The notes beneath the pieces were generated by a model. That model did no database searches. It was not told where the DNA came from and worked only from the letters and a program-made list of their open reading frames with translations. A program made the translations under genes and the position numbers. This document shows, piece after piece, positions 11,360 to 24,002 of a DNA stretch of 64,000 nucleotides. The stretch is from Pyrrhoderma lamaoense (taxonomy: Eukaryota > Basidiomycota > Agaricomycetes > Hymenochaetales > Hymenochaetaceae): contig NBAZ01000001.1 of assembly GCA_002794735.1 (NCBI GenBank), positions 3,348,001 through 3,412,000 of the forward strand, read 5' to 3'. Numbering within the stretch: the stretch's first letter is position 1; every line of letters starts with the position of its first letter.

Positions 11360-13222
11360 TTACTGCCCATGATATCGTCTCGAGTCTCGTCTCGGGTTAA
11401 CACCGTCTAGAGTAATCGGGGGCAACGGAAGCGCTGGATCGAACTGCAAGGCTGGAGGTTGACGCATTGACAGCATCCTCTCCTTCCCTCTCCTCCACGC
11501 TTCTAACCATTCACCGTTATCCCGCTCAAGCATACCATTTCTCGGATCCGTTATATCAACATTCACCCACGATTCTCCCATATCCCCAACACCCACACTA
11601 CCACGAACACTACCACGAACACTACCTCGTACGCTACCGCCGCCGCCGCCGCCACCACCACCATAAGCGTACTCGCTGTCATCATCATAATGAGAGCCAG
11701 AAGTCGCTGTTGCGTTCTCCAAGTCTGGGAACAACTTCTCACGCCTAAAAACGTTCTCTTCACTCAGAGACCTGGTTTGAGTAACCGGGAGATGAAGGTG
11801 TCGTCCTAATTGCTCCTGGAGTTGCTTCTCCTGCTCTTTTCTAGCGCGAGAACGTTTGGTTACTGCAAAGCGAGAGATCCTCGATCCGAGTCTGCGTAGA
11901 GTAGCTCGTTTTTTATAGGCGAGTACGCTTAGTAGGATGATGAGGACTAGGAAGATGGAACCGACTATAGCTCCTGCGACAGTTCGCGCTTTGTTTGTCG
12001 AAGCCGCACTGGTAGTATGGGTCTGAGTAACCTCTGGTTTACTGCTGCTTATACTAATCAAGGTGCTCGTCGGGTTTATGATGGCAGAAACAGAGGACGT
12101 AGATGAAGTTATGCTTCCTGATGATGATGACAATGACGATGCAGACGCCAACGCCGACACCGACCGGTCGATGAAGAAGGTGACTTGTGGCTCATTGTAG
12201 GGAAAGGAATGATCGTGATACCACTTGAGAGTGGTACATTCGTAGTTGAAGTAATCCAAGTGTTAACGCGGTGTGTAGACGACGAAGTAGATGTACTCAA
12301 TTCACTAGTACTGCTGGCCGTCTCAACAAACTCGTGTGGATCACCCCGCTTGTGGTCGTTGACAGGACTGAAGACAGCGAAGAAATTGGAGTAGAGTAAG
12401 TTGACTTGGAAGAAGAAAGAGAAGAGGGAAGAAGAAGGAAACCATCTGAGCTAGCTGTCAATATAACCTGACTATCATGAGGAGCATAAACATCAGAATA
12501 GCCAGCGAGTTCCCAATCTTGTGAAACGGGAATGGTGTTACTCGTTCGGGCCGCGTTATCAACATTGACTGACACCGAAGGCGGCGAGCTCTGAGTCTCA
12601 TCTGTCGTCAGGAACCTGAGAGTGCTTGACGTAGAAGGTAATGTTTTCGGTTGTTTTCTGTTTGTGTGAGTTGTCTGGTGAGAGTCGGGGTGTATGCCTG
12701 TGCTCGCGGCTGTTGTATAATCCGGGTTCGGATAACTTGTGGTTGCCGGAGAAGGAGGGACGAGAAAGGTAGCAGCGTCAGCAGCAGCAGCAGTTTGTGT
12801 TGAGGTCACACTGGACTGAGATACTTGTGACGTCACATCAATGTTCAATACACCGTTTGTGTTCGTGTTTGCATATGTGTTTGTGTCCGTATAATAAGTA
12901 TAAGTATCACTGTTGCTGGCAGTGCGTTCATAAGGATCCTTCTCCCAATTAACGGAGGTGGCCTCCCTCCTCCCGAGTCATCCCAGTATGATCCATCGTT
13001 GGAAGCCTCTCCTTCAGTCATGGCCGCCGTTGTTGTCGGCGTCTCGGTGGACATAGCGAGGACACTTTGTTCTTGTCCTTCTCCCCATCTTTTTCTTATG
13101 GACCTTCCAATTCGGATCTGCTTCTGTCTAGAGCTTGATCTCGAGCTTCGATTCCGATCCCTATTTCTACTCTGACGCCCTCTTCCAAGACCACGCATTC
13201 GAGGATCATAGAAGTCGACCAT
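11360..13222 (-). CDS. Ser/Thr-rich single-span membrane protein
   Basis: Not recognised as a named protein. About 621 residues: a basic N-terminus (MVDFYDPRMRGLGRGRQSR), a long Ser/Thr-rich region likely to be O-glycosylated if lumenal or extracellular, one membrane helix (VAGAIVGSIFLVLIILLSVL), a basic stop-transfer stretch and a cytosolic tail with a Gly run, four RGSV units and a Pro-rich end. There is no clear N-terminal signal peptide, so the topology is uncertain. It resembles the Ser/Thr-rich, single-span cell-surface sensors or mucin-like proteins of fungi in plan only. No intron is needed. Three one-base losses break the frame (near 12968, at CCCC 12343-12346, and near 12165); the composition continues smoothly across each. 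Confidence 0.65.
11592..11663 (+). repeat. Minisatellite-like repeats inside the membrane-protein gene
   Basis: Tandem 12-base units of the type CACTACCACGAA (roughly 11592-11635) are followed by a CCG/CCA trinucleotide run to about 11663. On the coding strand they encode the RGSV repeats and the Gly run of the tail. Copy number is likely to vary between strains. Confidence 0.6.
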
Positions 13223-13696
13223 CCAAAGACCTGTTTTTTTTTTTAATTAGAAAGAGGTGATCTGATCGAACTGCTTTGAAGAACCGAGGAATCAAGAAAG
13301 AAGAAATCAGGCGGATTCACGGGTTTAGATAGAAGACTGATGTCCTTCCTGCCTTGTTCACCACCCCCCGTTTCTAGATCTTTTTAGTCTTGTTGATTGT
13401 CGATGTCGATGTGATGTCGATGCTGGTCTAGTATCAAACAGTACCTAGATTTAGTGCTAGAAGTGAAATGATTTAAAGTAATAGACAACAAGAGAAAAGT
13501 CGGGACGACCTGCGCTCGACGACGGTTAGATTATTTCAGAAAAAATAAGGAAGGGGAGGGGAGGGATGAAAGCGAAGGGATGGCAGGTTAATGCGGCGGG
13601 TAGTTTTTGTTTCTGGAATCAAATTTGGGTATAGACCAAGACCAGGACTAAGACTGAGATTACTTACTGTAATACTTACTTCACTTACTTATTTTG

Positions 13697-13716
13697 ACTT
13701 AGTACATTTACTAAGT
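13697..13716. repeat. Hairpin-forming inverted repeat
   Basis: ACTTAGTA and TACTAAGT form a perfect 8-base stem around a CATT loop, next to a run of ACTTACT-like direct repeats. Function unknown. Confidence 0.55.
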
Positions 13717-16700
13717 AAATTACTTGTAGTTTACTCAGTTCTAATTTCAGTAAACCCGCATTGTATAATCCGTCATAACCAATTTGATAATCCTACCAAT
13801 CCAGATACTCGAATGCCCTCATAACTTATGGCTAGTTATGACGAGTGCCCAGTACATGTATAAACTGATTTGCGCGTTAAGACTTCTACTCCATTATTAA
13901 ACCGTTGGGCTGAGCCCACATCGCTGAGAGTTATAGATAGAATATTGTGTTTATATAATGTAAAGCATTATAGCATTGTGCTTAAATCTTTAATCTTCTC
14001 TTCCTTGCAATTAAGAAGCTTATTTTTAAGATAAAACATATAGGTCCATTGAGGAAGAGTATAACTTACTTTTATATGTGACGCTTGCGGCGAGAGACAA
14101 CTCTGGAATAGTAAGTTTTGATATATTCCAGATCTCGAGTTTATCCTAGCTGCCTTTCTTTTAAACTCCGGAAATACACAAGGAAAAATGAGAAGAAAAT
14201 TTGGTTACGGTTGGTGAGGCCCTACCTTATATATTTATAGTATTAAAATATGTTTGAGGAAGTCTTCGAGGATGATGGTATGTGAATGAAAACTAGTTTC
14301 CAAGAGCCATGAGCGATCCGAACCGAGCTGAGCTGAGAGTCATACAAGGAAACGTCACATAGCACTCCTATCCGTACGAGAAAGAGAGAGAGAGAGAAGA
14401 AGAAGAATGAATCGATTGATTCCGACATCTTCTTAGACTCGCTCGTATCCAGTTTTCTCTTCCAGGTAGGGGAGGGGATTCTTGTTACGAATCTTTCGGG
14501 TGCATTAACTTACCTCACCTGAGCTTAATTCTAAGATCAACCAAAGTTTTAATACATATCCACGACTGTTGAAGTCTTGGTGAAAGAACGAGCGGAAGTA
14601 ATAAGTGATAATATCAATTTATTGTCATTATTAAATTTCTCTTTGTTCTGGGTCGGGATATCTGCCACCATACATCATCCCAGTTCAGAAGAGAAGATGG
14701 GAGATATAGAATGCTACCAAGTGGGATTCTCAAAGTGATTATAGGATGTGTGTATAAAGTAGGTGAAAGAGTCATACAAGGAGGTTAGCTTTTATATATG
14801 AGATAGGTCAGTCGATTTTTTTGATACTGTGCAGGGAAGTAGGTAAGTCCGATGTATCCAATCTAGTGAAGGTTATTTTGTTTATTGTTTCATTCGATGC
14901 ACCTGTAACTCAAGAGTGTAGATTTGCAAAGCTGTGATTCATTGCTAAAGACTTCTCCCGTATGCCGAACCCTTAAAATAACCACCGCTCGGTAAGTAAA
15001 AAGAGGAAATTGGCAAAGAGGTCTAAGTACTAGGCTAACTGCGGTGCTCAATCTCGCAGAAACCCGACATGCACCACAAATGATATCAATTTCAAAGTCA
15101 ATGGAAAAAAAGACTTAATCGGAACGACACACCTCCGAGATATTGTTTACTAAAATGGAGCACTGTTAATTCTATTTTTCTTAGTCTTGGTCTTAGCTTC
15201 TAGGTATAAAGTCGCCGATTCTCGATTATTACGAAATCAAATATATATATCAGTTAGTTAGAGTAGAGACACTTTACATATAGAGATAGAGTGTCAGTAG
15301 GAATTCAGATTGGAATATCCATTTTTTTTTTCATCTACGAAGTTTTGAAAGTGGCGCGCGGTCGCGACTCGCCCGAGCTAGACCGGCGATTTCATTCCTC
15401 CATTCTGCGATAAACAAGCAATGTGGTCCTACTGTCAATCGTGGATAAAAAATTTTGAGTATCGAGAACTGTCTATGATCATGAAGAAGTAGTGAACACG
15501 ACAAAGATCAAAAGATAAACAGAGAAGTTAGGTCCAGACAAGTAGGGCGAGGAGGAGAACTCTTCTTCCGAGTTCCAGATCTACGTCATTCGATAACCAA
15601 ACAAGCCTAGAGCTTCGAATTCGTCTAAATGGACTGGAGACACGAGTTTTCTTGGCGTGTTCAGGAACCCGGTGTTGAAAGTGACTTGAGAAGACTCTGG
15701 AACTTGAGAGGGGGGGAAAGGAAGAGGAAGAAACTGATTTTGAGGTAATAATGAACGTTAGCTTAGATACGGAATTAACCTTGAGAGCTAATGTGTCATA
15801 GGGAAGTTTGTTAATTTTTGGTTGATGCCGAATGATGTCAATAGAAGAAGAATTTTAAGGTCTCTGAGAGTTTCATAGCTTAATATTTTTGAGATCCTTT
15901 AGATACGTGGGTGTGCACTCACATAAGGTAAAGGATGACCAGAGTGATGAAACGGAGTTCACTCCCGCTGATAGTTAATTATATCAATCAACCATTCTTT
16001 TTAATGTCAACGTGAGCGATGTAAAATTACCATCGATCGAAGATAATGAACAGATAGCCAAGTTTCATACTTTGTGACGGAGGCGCCCTTTGAATTGGAG
16101 CTATTTTAATTGACGAATTTTAGTCACAAACGGAGGAGTTTCATAAAATGCTGATCAAGATGATTGCAGGCAAGAAGAAAGACGCGCTCTCCCAAATTAG
16201 GAAATGACTAACATAAACCGATTTGGCAAGTACTAGTCATTCTCATAAACACTAGTACTAGTGAGACATGTATAACGGGTGACGGTCGGATCCTGTGCAT
16301 CTATCAAAAAAAAAGACCCTGGATTAGACTTGTACCGAGGGAAATGGGACCAAGAATGTCGTTTTGGAAAGTAGGCACCTGTATATCTTGGACATGGGAC
16401 TAGAGATTCAGATGGGACTAGTCAGCATTTGCGTATCATGCGCGCCTCTGAAGCAGATACGTGTACAAAGATAGAAGGGCATGAAGAGTCTCGAGGTCAG
16501 TTGAGTGGGGACAGGAAGAGAGATATTTGCAATGATAATGGAGCGATGAAAGTTCTGATCTTGATCGAGACAACTCAAAAGCGGATAACTCCTTCGTTAT
16601 CCAGCATCTTTCGAGACATCTTGTTTACGATCTCTTCTGTACCAAGGCACCCAAACACAGAATCGAATGTTAGAAGTCTGGAAGATGGAAACGGGATATA

Positions 16701-17378
16701 CGGCAGATACAAAAAGATACAAGAGATAGTATATTTAGAAAGTTTTAATTGGAAAGTACCGAGAAGCAATCAACGTGACTGCCTTGGTGAATTAGAGAAT
16801 TGAACGACGAGGAAGACTTCTTTTCATTTTCACTTATTACTCCACGCCCTCGGGATCAGACATTAGGACTTTAGCCGAATGCATGTTGCGAGACTGAAAA
16901 TCCAGAGTGAAAGCGAACAATACCAGTTGCTTCGTCTCGAGTTACATTGTTGACAAAAGCAAGATCAATTGTTTTTTAATTTATTTCTTGACTCGATTGA
17001 ATTCGGAAAAACCGGAACGAGAGACGTGTTTATCTGATTTATTTTTCCATCTTATTTTCAGATATTTTCTTTGGTGATCATCATGACGATGACAGGTGAG
17101 TAAGACTAGACTAGGCTCGATTTGTAAATGTTGTTTCTGAGACGTTGCACGAGGTATGTTTCCCGACTCAAGTAGATATATTCGAGACGTCTTCCTAAAC
17201 ACCAAACACGAAAAATGCGGCCGTCAAGGATGCGAGAGAGGGCGGTTGCGAGGCTGGATGAATAAGAAGGAGGGAAAACGAGGAAAATAAATGAATTGAA
17301 ACGGAAAGCAGAAGAGCCGAGGAAACCGATATAGGAAGTCTGGGATGCGCCGGGTGGGAGTGTCCTGAAAGTGTCAGA

Positions 17379-17530
17379 GTTAATTATTAACAATAATAGT
17401 AACCCGGTAACAGTAACGCGAGTGACATATTTGTAGTAATACTAGTAATCAAGATTAATAAAATGAGTTAATAGCGTTACTTTTATTACAATTTCGTTGT
17501 TGTTTATTACTATAATTATGTTAATAACGC
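17379..17530. repeat. AT-rich block with GTAAC direct repeats
   Basis: Starts with the inverted repeat GTTAAT-T-ATTAAC, then three GTAAC copies (17399, 17407, 17413), and AGTAACGC at 17413 is matched by GCGTTACT about 60 bases on. It lies just upstream of the GC-rich promoter segment of the zinc-finger gene and may be a regulatory or replication-prone element. Confidence 0.35.
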
Positions 17531-18315
17531 ATTAGTCGGGTCGCGTCCTTGGCCCTTGACAGGTTCCCTCCCTCCAATACCCATCTCCACCGCAACGGCG
17601 CCGACGTCGACCAACCAAACGACGACGACCGCAGCCTGTAACGACCGCTAACGATCACCCACGGCCATCGCTGTCTTTTAAGATCACAGAAGCCCTCGGC
17701 CGTTCACGCAGTAGGTAGACACTCTGTACAGGCCCCCCATCTTCATCCTATTTTTCACACCACACCCTTTTATCCTCATTCGTTTTAATCCCCTTCATTC
17801 TTCCCTTTTTCTTGAACATCAGAGTAAACTGATTGATACTTTTTCTGTTTACAGAACTTACGATTTAACAAGGCACTTGAACGTTGTCTTCGATTTCCGC
17901 ACTCGCTTGGTCTTTATCGCTTTTTTTACTGTTGCACAGCAGTCCCTCATCCGAGACACAATCGATCATACCCGTCTTTGCACATCTCTATCTGTTCGTG
18001 GTAAGTAGAGAGGTTCAATATGACTATTCATCCTCATCGCTTCATTACTACATTATAACCATGTGAATCTCACTCGCCTTCCCTTCTTGTTTGTATGCAC
18101 CGCATCTCGTGACTCAACCTATCACCGACTGACTCTGCGGGCCATCGATGACGAACACACCTTGCTCCGACCTTAATTATATATGTCTCACTTATCCATC
18201 TATACTCGATCAATTATACCTCTCTTCCGGATTTGTATCTGGATCCAATTCAATGTCTAATAGTCACCAAGCCCCAACCCAGCCACCGACTTGTCTCTCC
18301 TAAGCAAACATTTCA

Positions 18316-20272
18316 ATGGACTCATCCGCAAGCTCGCTCTTACTCTCGCCCCAGATTCTTGACTTCCGCTCTTCTCCTAACCACGAGCTTGAGCTTGATA
18401 TTGCATCCCTGACCCATCAGCTTCCGCACGACGCTGCTCAGCTCCTGAGTGCATCATCATCGAGTCCTCCGGCATCGCCGACTTCTCTACTAATTTCACC
18501 CCTCTCACCATCAGTGCACACTCATACTCATTCACATCAACTGAAGACTGCTTTCAGAAGTTCTCACGTTTCGAATCCGCACCTGCCTCTGAGTTCTCTC
18601 AGTACGGCGTATCCTTTCACTTCGTTTGACTCACAACCTTCACCTGATAGCTTTTCGCCCGAAAGTGCCACAAGTAGTGAAGATTCAAGGTCTCCATTGG
18701 AAAATCCACTTGACATCGATTTTAGTGATAGCCTAGACAATATGGCAGACTTTGATTATGGATATCCACCACTTTCCTCGCTTTCGGGAACTTTCGCGAG
18801 TGACTCCTTCAGTGCGTCAATAAACGATCGCAAGGTTCATTATCATCAACAGCAGCGACAGCCTCAGTCAGTACATGTCAATAGCGCGGATACTGATTCC
18901 TTGACAATGGGCGGTTCCCCTTGTATATATCCGAACACTTCCTTTCCTGTCAAGCAAGAATATTATACACCTTCTGTTGCCACCATGACTGGAAACTACG
19001 GAGCATACTTAAGTTCCCCGGAAACCCAGCCTATATCTGTTCCCGTTTCTCATACACACCCTACTCATGCTCAGCAACAACCGACTTACACATACACGAG
19101 CTCACCTGATTCACCATTTCTCGATAATGCAACAGCATATTATTCTCCACCTGCTCAGCTTGCACCCATGATTATGGCTTCTCCCCATACAGCTTCTGTC
19201 TCACAACCCCATTCTCAAGTTCATCAACCAGCTCAACCTCAGGCAGTGTATTCAACTTCACTACCATCTTGTGATCCGCGTTTCGTTAGTGGTTCTCCAC
19301 CTGATGTCAACTTCCGTCCCTACAATGCAACCGGTTCCGGCCATGTTCATACTCAGACTGAGCCCGGATCGGGATTCGGAACGGGTAGTGGAATAACAAG
19401 CGGTCACCTACCGTCCAGATTCATGGGTGCCTTTGGTTCGCCTCCAGAAGTCGAAGAAGCCGAGACAGATGATGGAAATAATGGAGAGAGTGAACTAGAA
19501 GAGGATTCAAGAAATAATGATATGTTCAACGAAGGGAACGATGAGGATGAACAGGACGAAGGAGATGATGACCCTGCTGACACTGACTATATTGATGCAA
19601 GCGAAGGGCGACAAAGATTGTCGACCTCTCGGAGAGCAATGAGTGTAAAGAACAGAGGAAGACGTACCTCCGACCTCTCATTGTTCCTAGTCAAGCAGCT
19701 CGCGTCTCTGCTCTCACAACCCCAGTAATCTCTTCAAGCTCTAGTGGTATCCTAGCCTTTCAGAATGAGCAACAATCATTTTCTTCGTTAAGCCCTTCTA
19801 GTGGAGTATCTCGTACGCAAAGAACAGCTCGTCCTTCGGCTCCAGCTCCTGTACCAGTGCCAAACTTGACAAAGAAGTCACGCGGTAGACGTGTACCGAC
19901 TCACCCTGGTATACTATATGCTACTCACAATGACGACCTAGCTCCGATGGATGGTATGAATCTCGCTGGTTCTGGAGGGTCGAAGAGAGCGCGAGGATAT
20001 ACTTGTCGTGTACCTGGGTGTGGAAAATGCTTTGCAAGAGGAGAGCATTTGAAGCGGCACATCAGGAGTATTCATACCAATGAGAAACGTAAGTAAAGAC
20101 TCTTGAAGCACCAGCATGTGACAATTCTTATTTTTTATATTTCATCTTAGCGCACAAATGTACCCACCCAGGATGTGGCAAGGAATTTAGTAGACATGAT
20201 AATCTCTGCCAGCATATGCGAGTACATCGAAATTTCTCTGCCCCAAGAGATGGGGGGGTTCCTGTTGTTTGA
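18316..20272 (+). CDS. C2H2 zinc-finger transcription factor, Msn2-like
   Basis: DNA-binding regulator of about 631 residues. Exons 18316-20088 and 20151-20272. The first 500 residues are rich in Ser, Pro, Gln, His and Thr with an acidic stretch (residues about 375-430, many Asp and Glu), the usual form of an activation region. Two adjacent C2H2 fingers close the protein: CRVPGCGKCFARGEHLKRH follow-on IRSIHTNEKP, then CTHPGCGKEFSRHDNLCQH with MRVH. The linker and the EHLKRH and RHDNLCQHMR helices match the fungal Msn2/Msn4 stress-factor fingers, though other fungal two-finger factors are similar. A basic KKSRGRRVP motif before the fingers may aid nuclear import. A one-base loss near 19660 breaks the frame in the basic region after the acidic stretch. 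The intron splits the linker between the two fingers. Confidence 0.87.
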
Positions 20273-22323
20273 TCTTCTCCCTGGTCATTCAATTTCATGA
20301 AGCAATGATACCTTTCCAATTTTGATTTTGTTCGCCTGATAGTTCATTCGGGCTGCTGTTGCATTTGATAGCCCCCAACTCATATTCTTTTACTCTTTTT
20401 ATCTGTAATTTTCATGACCTATTACGACTAGTCACGACCTTGTTGTACGAGTTTTCGTCTTATTTCTTATCCTGCTTTTACTTCTCCCGCTCTCTACTTG
20501 TTTGTTCTCGGTTGTCTGTGCCTGAAGGGAGAATAATACTTCTTGGTCAACCTTATTTTTGTCATCTTTATCCTGTCGTTATGTAAACCTTTTAGCCGTC
20601 TTTGTCCCTTCTGTTTTGACACCCTATGCACAGCGATCCTTAATCTTATTTTATTACATTTAGCCTGTCTTTGATTGTTGTTTATGGACACTCCAATCAT
20701 AGTTTCTTCTATTCTTCCCCTTCTTTTACCCCTTTTCTGGTTCGTCGGCAGTTCATAGCAACAATTTCCATGTTGCTTGTCTTCTTTATCCCATAGACCA
20801 GAAAATGACATGCAAACTATGTGTTATAGTAATGCAAAGCCTAGATTCGGATCTGAAACATGATTGAATCGGGGGTCAGTTGTTCAGAGGGTCTTCACGG
20901 ATTTCGAGGACAATCTCGGGTCGGTCCCCCAGATAACTTACTCCGTTCTTACATTGTAATGCATGTGCCTTACATTACTGAGACCCGTTCCAATTCATTT
21001 CGTACCTTCCGTCGTTACCTCACTCGGTCGTTGATCAACATTTATTCAAACAACTGTGATTGGTTATACCTCCTTCGCCTAGTGTTGCACTGTCAATCTA
21101 CTCACATTTTATGCGAATTTGTCGTATGTTATGATCTCGGAAGGGAACCGAAGACGGTGTGGAGTCTCTTATTCAACGTTTGCAATTGGTCAATAGCATT
21201 CACGACCTTTTACTCCAATACTGAAACGACAATAAATCCCATTTATCTTTGTTCACGAAACTGTCTTTTCCTGTCTCCAACGCTGTTTTCTTGTGTGCTA
21301 TAGCTGTACTACTATCTGTCTTACCTCTTTTCCCTACTTCTCTCTCTCTTATATCGGTCCGTGCCATGGGAGTCGTCTGAAAAGGAAGTCTAAATCCTTT
21401 CAGTTCCGTTGCATCGCAACAATTATTACCTACTCACTGTTACTAGGACCCGTGGTGCTCGTTTTGTAGCACATCTTCCGTCTTCTCTTCACCTCTGTCT
21501 TGCCTTAAACCACTTTTTTTTCTTAAGTGGTTAATTGACATCGCCACCCTACATTCTCGTCTCTGTTTTTACTACCTTTTCCACGTGTATCGTTACCCTC
21601 CAAAGCCCCTTCCCCTCAATCATTGCAATTTTTTCTTCTGTACATAAACAGACTGAGACAAACTGTACACGTATAGTGCGAACAATGTATACTATTCGGT
21701 ACACATATTTTGTACTCAAGTGAAAACTAGTTTTTGTCTCATTAATTAATCTTTCCTAGCTTTAAGCGGATCGCAATCGGTGTGTGAATGACTCATTAAT
21801 CTTATCTGTTTACAAGTTATATAGCATATGGTATAAACATAAGATTTATATCAGATTAAAAAAGTAGGAGCCGACGTGTTTTGGAAACACAAGAATTTTC
21901 TGAGATTGATTCAATTTTCAATGAGTGGATTAAGTTGACGTATATCAACAATTTGGACCTACATTATAAAGGCTAGCCGATTACGCGAGGAATATACTCC
22001 GAAGAACCTAAAAAAAAGATGTATCTCACACATCACAGCTTTCAGATCAACTCTCATTCAGGCGCCTTTGAAGATAGAGAAAAAAGACATAACGAGAACG
22101 ATACCACGTAGGTGACTTCGGCTGGCGCTGGTGGGTTGTTGATTGACGTCCTAACACTTCCCAGTTCGACAAATGTTAAATCGCATCAACTTGAAGGAAA
22201 CACTTTAAAACAAGCATACCTATATACGCGCTTACTTACATAGAGGGGGGAACCCGGGATAGAGAGGCTTTGCGAACATTTCGGGCTTTCATATCTTTCT
22301 TTATTCAGCAAAAGTTACATGCC
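20273..22323. other. Intergenic region, 2 kb
   Basis: The first part is T-rich 3' flanking sequence of the zinc-finger gene. A 147-codon open frame at 20860-21303 has no recognisable content and no support. The end carries the promoter of the membrane-protein gene at 22324. No RNA gene seen. Confidence 0.45.
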
Positions 22324-23140
22324 ATGATGAACGTGCAACGCACTCTATCAGTTATGACGACTATACTATCGCTCGTTGTCTCGTTTGTCTGTGTTGTGCG
22401 CGCAAATACTGAGATTCGAAATTTCGATGCACCTCGTGATGATCTCATACCCAGCGGTCAACGACGGGTATTCGAAACTCAGATTGAGAGGAGAGGAGGA
22501 GCTGTGCATACATTAAGGACAGGCGATAAGGAAATGGTGTTGCACACTCATAGTTTTGGGAAAGATGAATGGGAAGAGATGGGATCTAGAATAGACTCAA
22601 ATGTATGGTTAAAGATGGAACTGGATGACCATGCAAAGTTTACTCTTCGTTTATCCTGGCCGGCTTTTGTGAGTCCTTTGTTAGAGTCATCGTCCTTTAT
22701 AACTGTCTTACTCTATGCCATACACTTAGTACCCAACGGACTTTGATATCCAGCTTTACACAACGAGTAAACAGATTCTCACACTCTCCCAGGCCCTTAG
22801 ATTACCAAAGGAAACTCCTGATAATGCAACATTTCCTTCTCAGTCTCCTGATAATCCCGATACTCGCGTAGTTTATGCCCGGATAAAGGCAATAAACACT
22901 GGAATCATAGATCCTCGACTGATAGAGCACTCTGGAAACCCCAAAGGTCAAGATATTAAACTTGTGGTTATCATTGAACCTCTTCTGCTTAACTTCTTGC
23001 CCCGATCTTTGATACCAACATTGATTGCCTTGATGGTTCTCATTACATGTGCAATCATCGCATTGAATCCAATCACACGTTTCTTAGCGATAGTGGCAGA
23101 AGCAGCGAAGAAGGAGATGTATCTATCAAAGAAAGATTGA
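22324..23140 (+). CDS. Type I membrane protein, probably of the ER; unknown function
   Basis: Exons 22324-22668 and 22730-23140 give 251 residues with no frame break. The N-terminus has a signal peptide (VMTTILSLVVSFVCVVRA), the lumenal part is about 190 residues with LRLSWPAFYPTDFDIQLY across the splice junction, and a single membrane helix (LIALMVLITCAIIALN) lies close to the C-terminus, followed by a short tail ending KKEMYLSKKD. The KKxx-like lysines near the end suggest ER retention. The plan, signal peptide plus beta-rich lumenal domain plus C-terminal helix, resembles PIG-X/Pbn1, the GPI-mannosyltransferase partner, but I cannot show residue-level similarity. The second Met of the pair at 22324 is equally possible as start. 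Confidence 0.7.
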
Positions 23141-24002
23141 AATATAACTTATAAGGTTTCTCAATGGAATCCATCAATACCTGCGTGTATAACGTTTGAA
23201 CCTCTGTGGAAATGAGGGACTGGGTACTCGGTAGACCGGCGTGTCATAATGCTCACAGAGAGGTATACTGGGTACTCCGTTTGGTGACATGACACCATCC
23301 TCGTTGTAAATTATGTTTGACACTTCGATTATGTATGTACAAGTCCCCGGGTCCTAAAGTATACTAGTTAGACCCTCTCGCTGAAAGATGTGTTCAAGCC
23401 AGGTACATCATTGAATGGTATGTAGCTTGCCCCATTGGATGGTATACTGGTTGCATTGTCATCCAGTATATGCTACTCGAAATTGGAGGACATATTTACT
23501 CGAGACGATTCAGTGTGGCATATGTGTGAGTGGTGCCTCAATATTTATTCAATGTACAGATATGAAAACGATAGGCTATTTCATGTGCATGTGTACGTAT
23601 AAGTACCAGGATACCAGGGTTAACATTATCACTAATCCTACTTCTTCGCATCCTACTCCGTTTTATTTACTGACAGTCATTGCCTTAACTGTGTCCATTG
23701 TGAGCACAATAATTGCATTAGATTCATCCACATATTCCTTAGCGAGAGGCAGCGAAGGAGAGAAAATATATTTATATCAAATGGGGAGTGATTTATCATT
23801 ACAACTTGCTTAGAGTGCTCTGGATCCTACTTGCAAGTATATCCACATACATATTGTTAGACCATACTGTTCTAGATAGGCAACAACGATTCTTGCAGAG
23901 CTACAATATACTCCGGTAATAATTGGTCTTGCAAAACTGTGCTTTGTAAGTGGCTTATTAAAGGATTATACCCCTTCATTACCACTATCGAAGGAATGAA
24001 TG
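23141..24002. other. Intergenic region holding a decayed copy of the upstream gene's 3' end
   Basis: Between the membrane-protein gene and the 3' end of the F-box gene. Apart from the pseudogene fragment listed separately, only short repeats such as TGGGTACTC (near 23221 and 23269) are seen. Confidence 0.5.
23676..23780 (+). pseudogene. Degenerate duplicate of the membrane-helix exon of the 22.3-kb gene
   Basis: The segment from about 23684 matches the end of the gene at 22324-23140 (about 23029-23094) without gaps over 66 bases, with 44 identical by my count. Translated in the same frame it reads IALTVSIVSTIIALDSSTYS and then LARGSEGEKIYLY, against IALMVLITCAIIALNPITRF and LAIVAEAAKKEMYL. 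The upstream lumenal part is not recognisable. It is most simply a remnant of an old tandem duplication. It sits in an open frame (23415-23813), so expression of a short membrane peptide cannot be excluded. Confidence 0.6.

Larger units (their letters stand above)
13223..18315. other. 5.1-kb gene-poor region
   Basis: No gene is supported on either strand; the longest open frame (124 codons at 16429) has no recognisable content. The stretch is AT-rich with scattered stops. Near 13663-13690 there are ACTTACT-type repeats next to a hairpin (13697-13716), and at 17379-17530 an AT-rich block has repeated GTAAC and TTATTA words. From 17540 the base composition turns GC-rich, and the segment up to 18315 looks like the promoter and leader of the zinc-finger gene; GTAAGT at 18001 could be the donor of a leader intron. 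Confidence 0.45.

Noticed and set aside
16429..16803. 124-codon open frame in the gene-poor region
   Set aside because: No recognisable domain, no promoter or splice support, composition like the surrounding non-coding DNA.
19655..19693. Short intron GTACCT...CCTAG in the zinc-finger gene in place of a frame break
   Set aside because: It would be only about 28 bases, too short for splicing, while a one-base loss gives a continuous Ser/Pro-rich linker.
20860..21303. 147-codon open frame after the zinc-finger gene
   Set aside because: Content looks random (many Cys, Asn and Tyr, no motif) and it lies in T-rich 3' flanking DNA.
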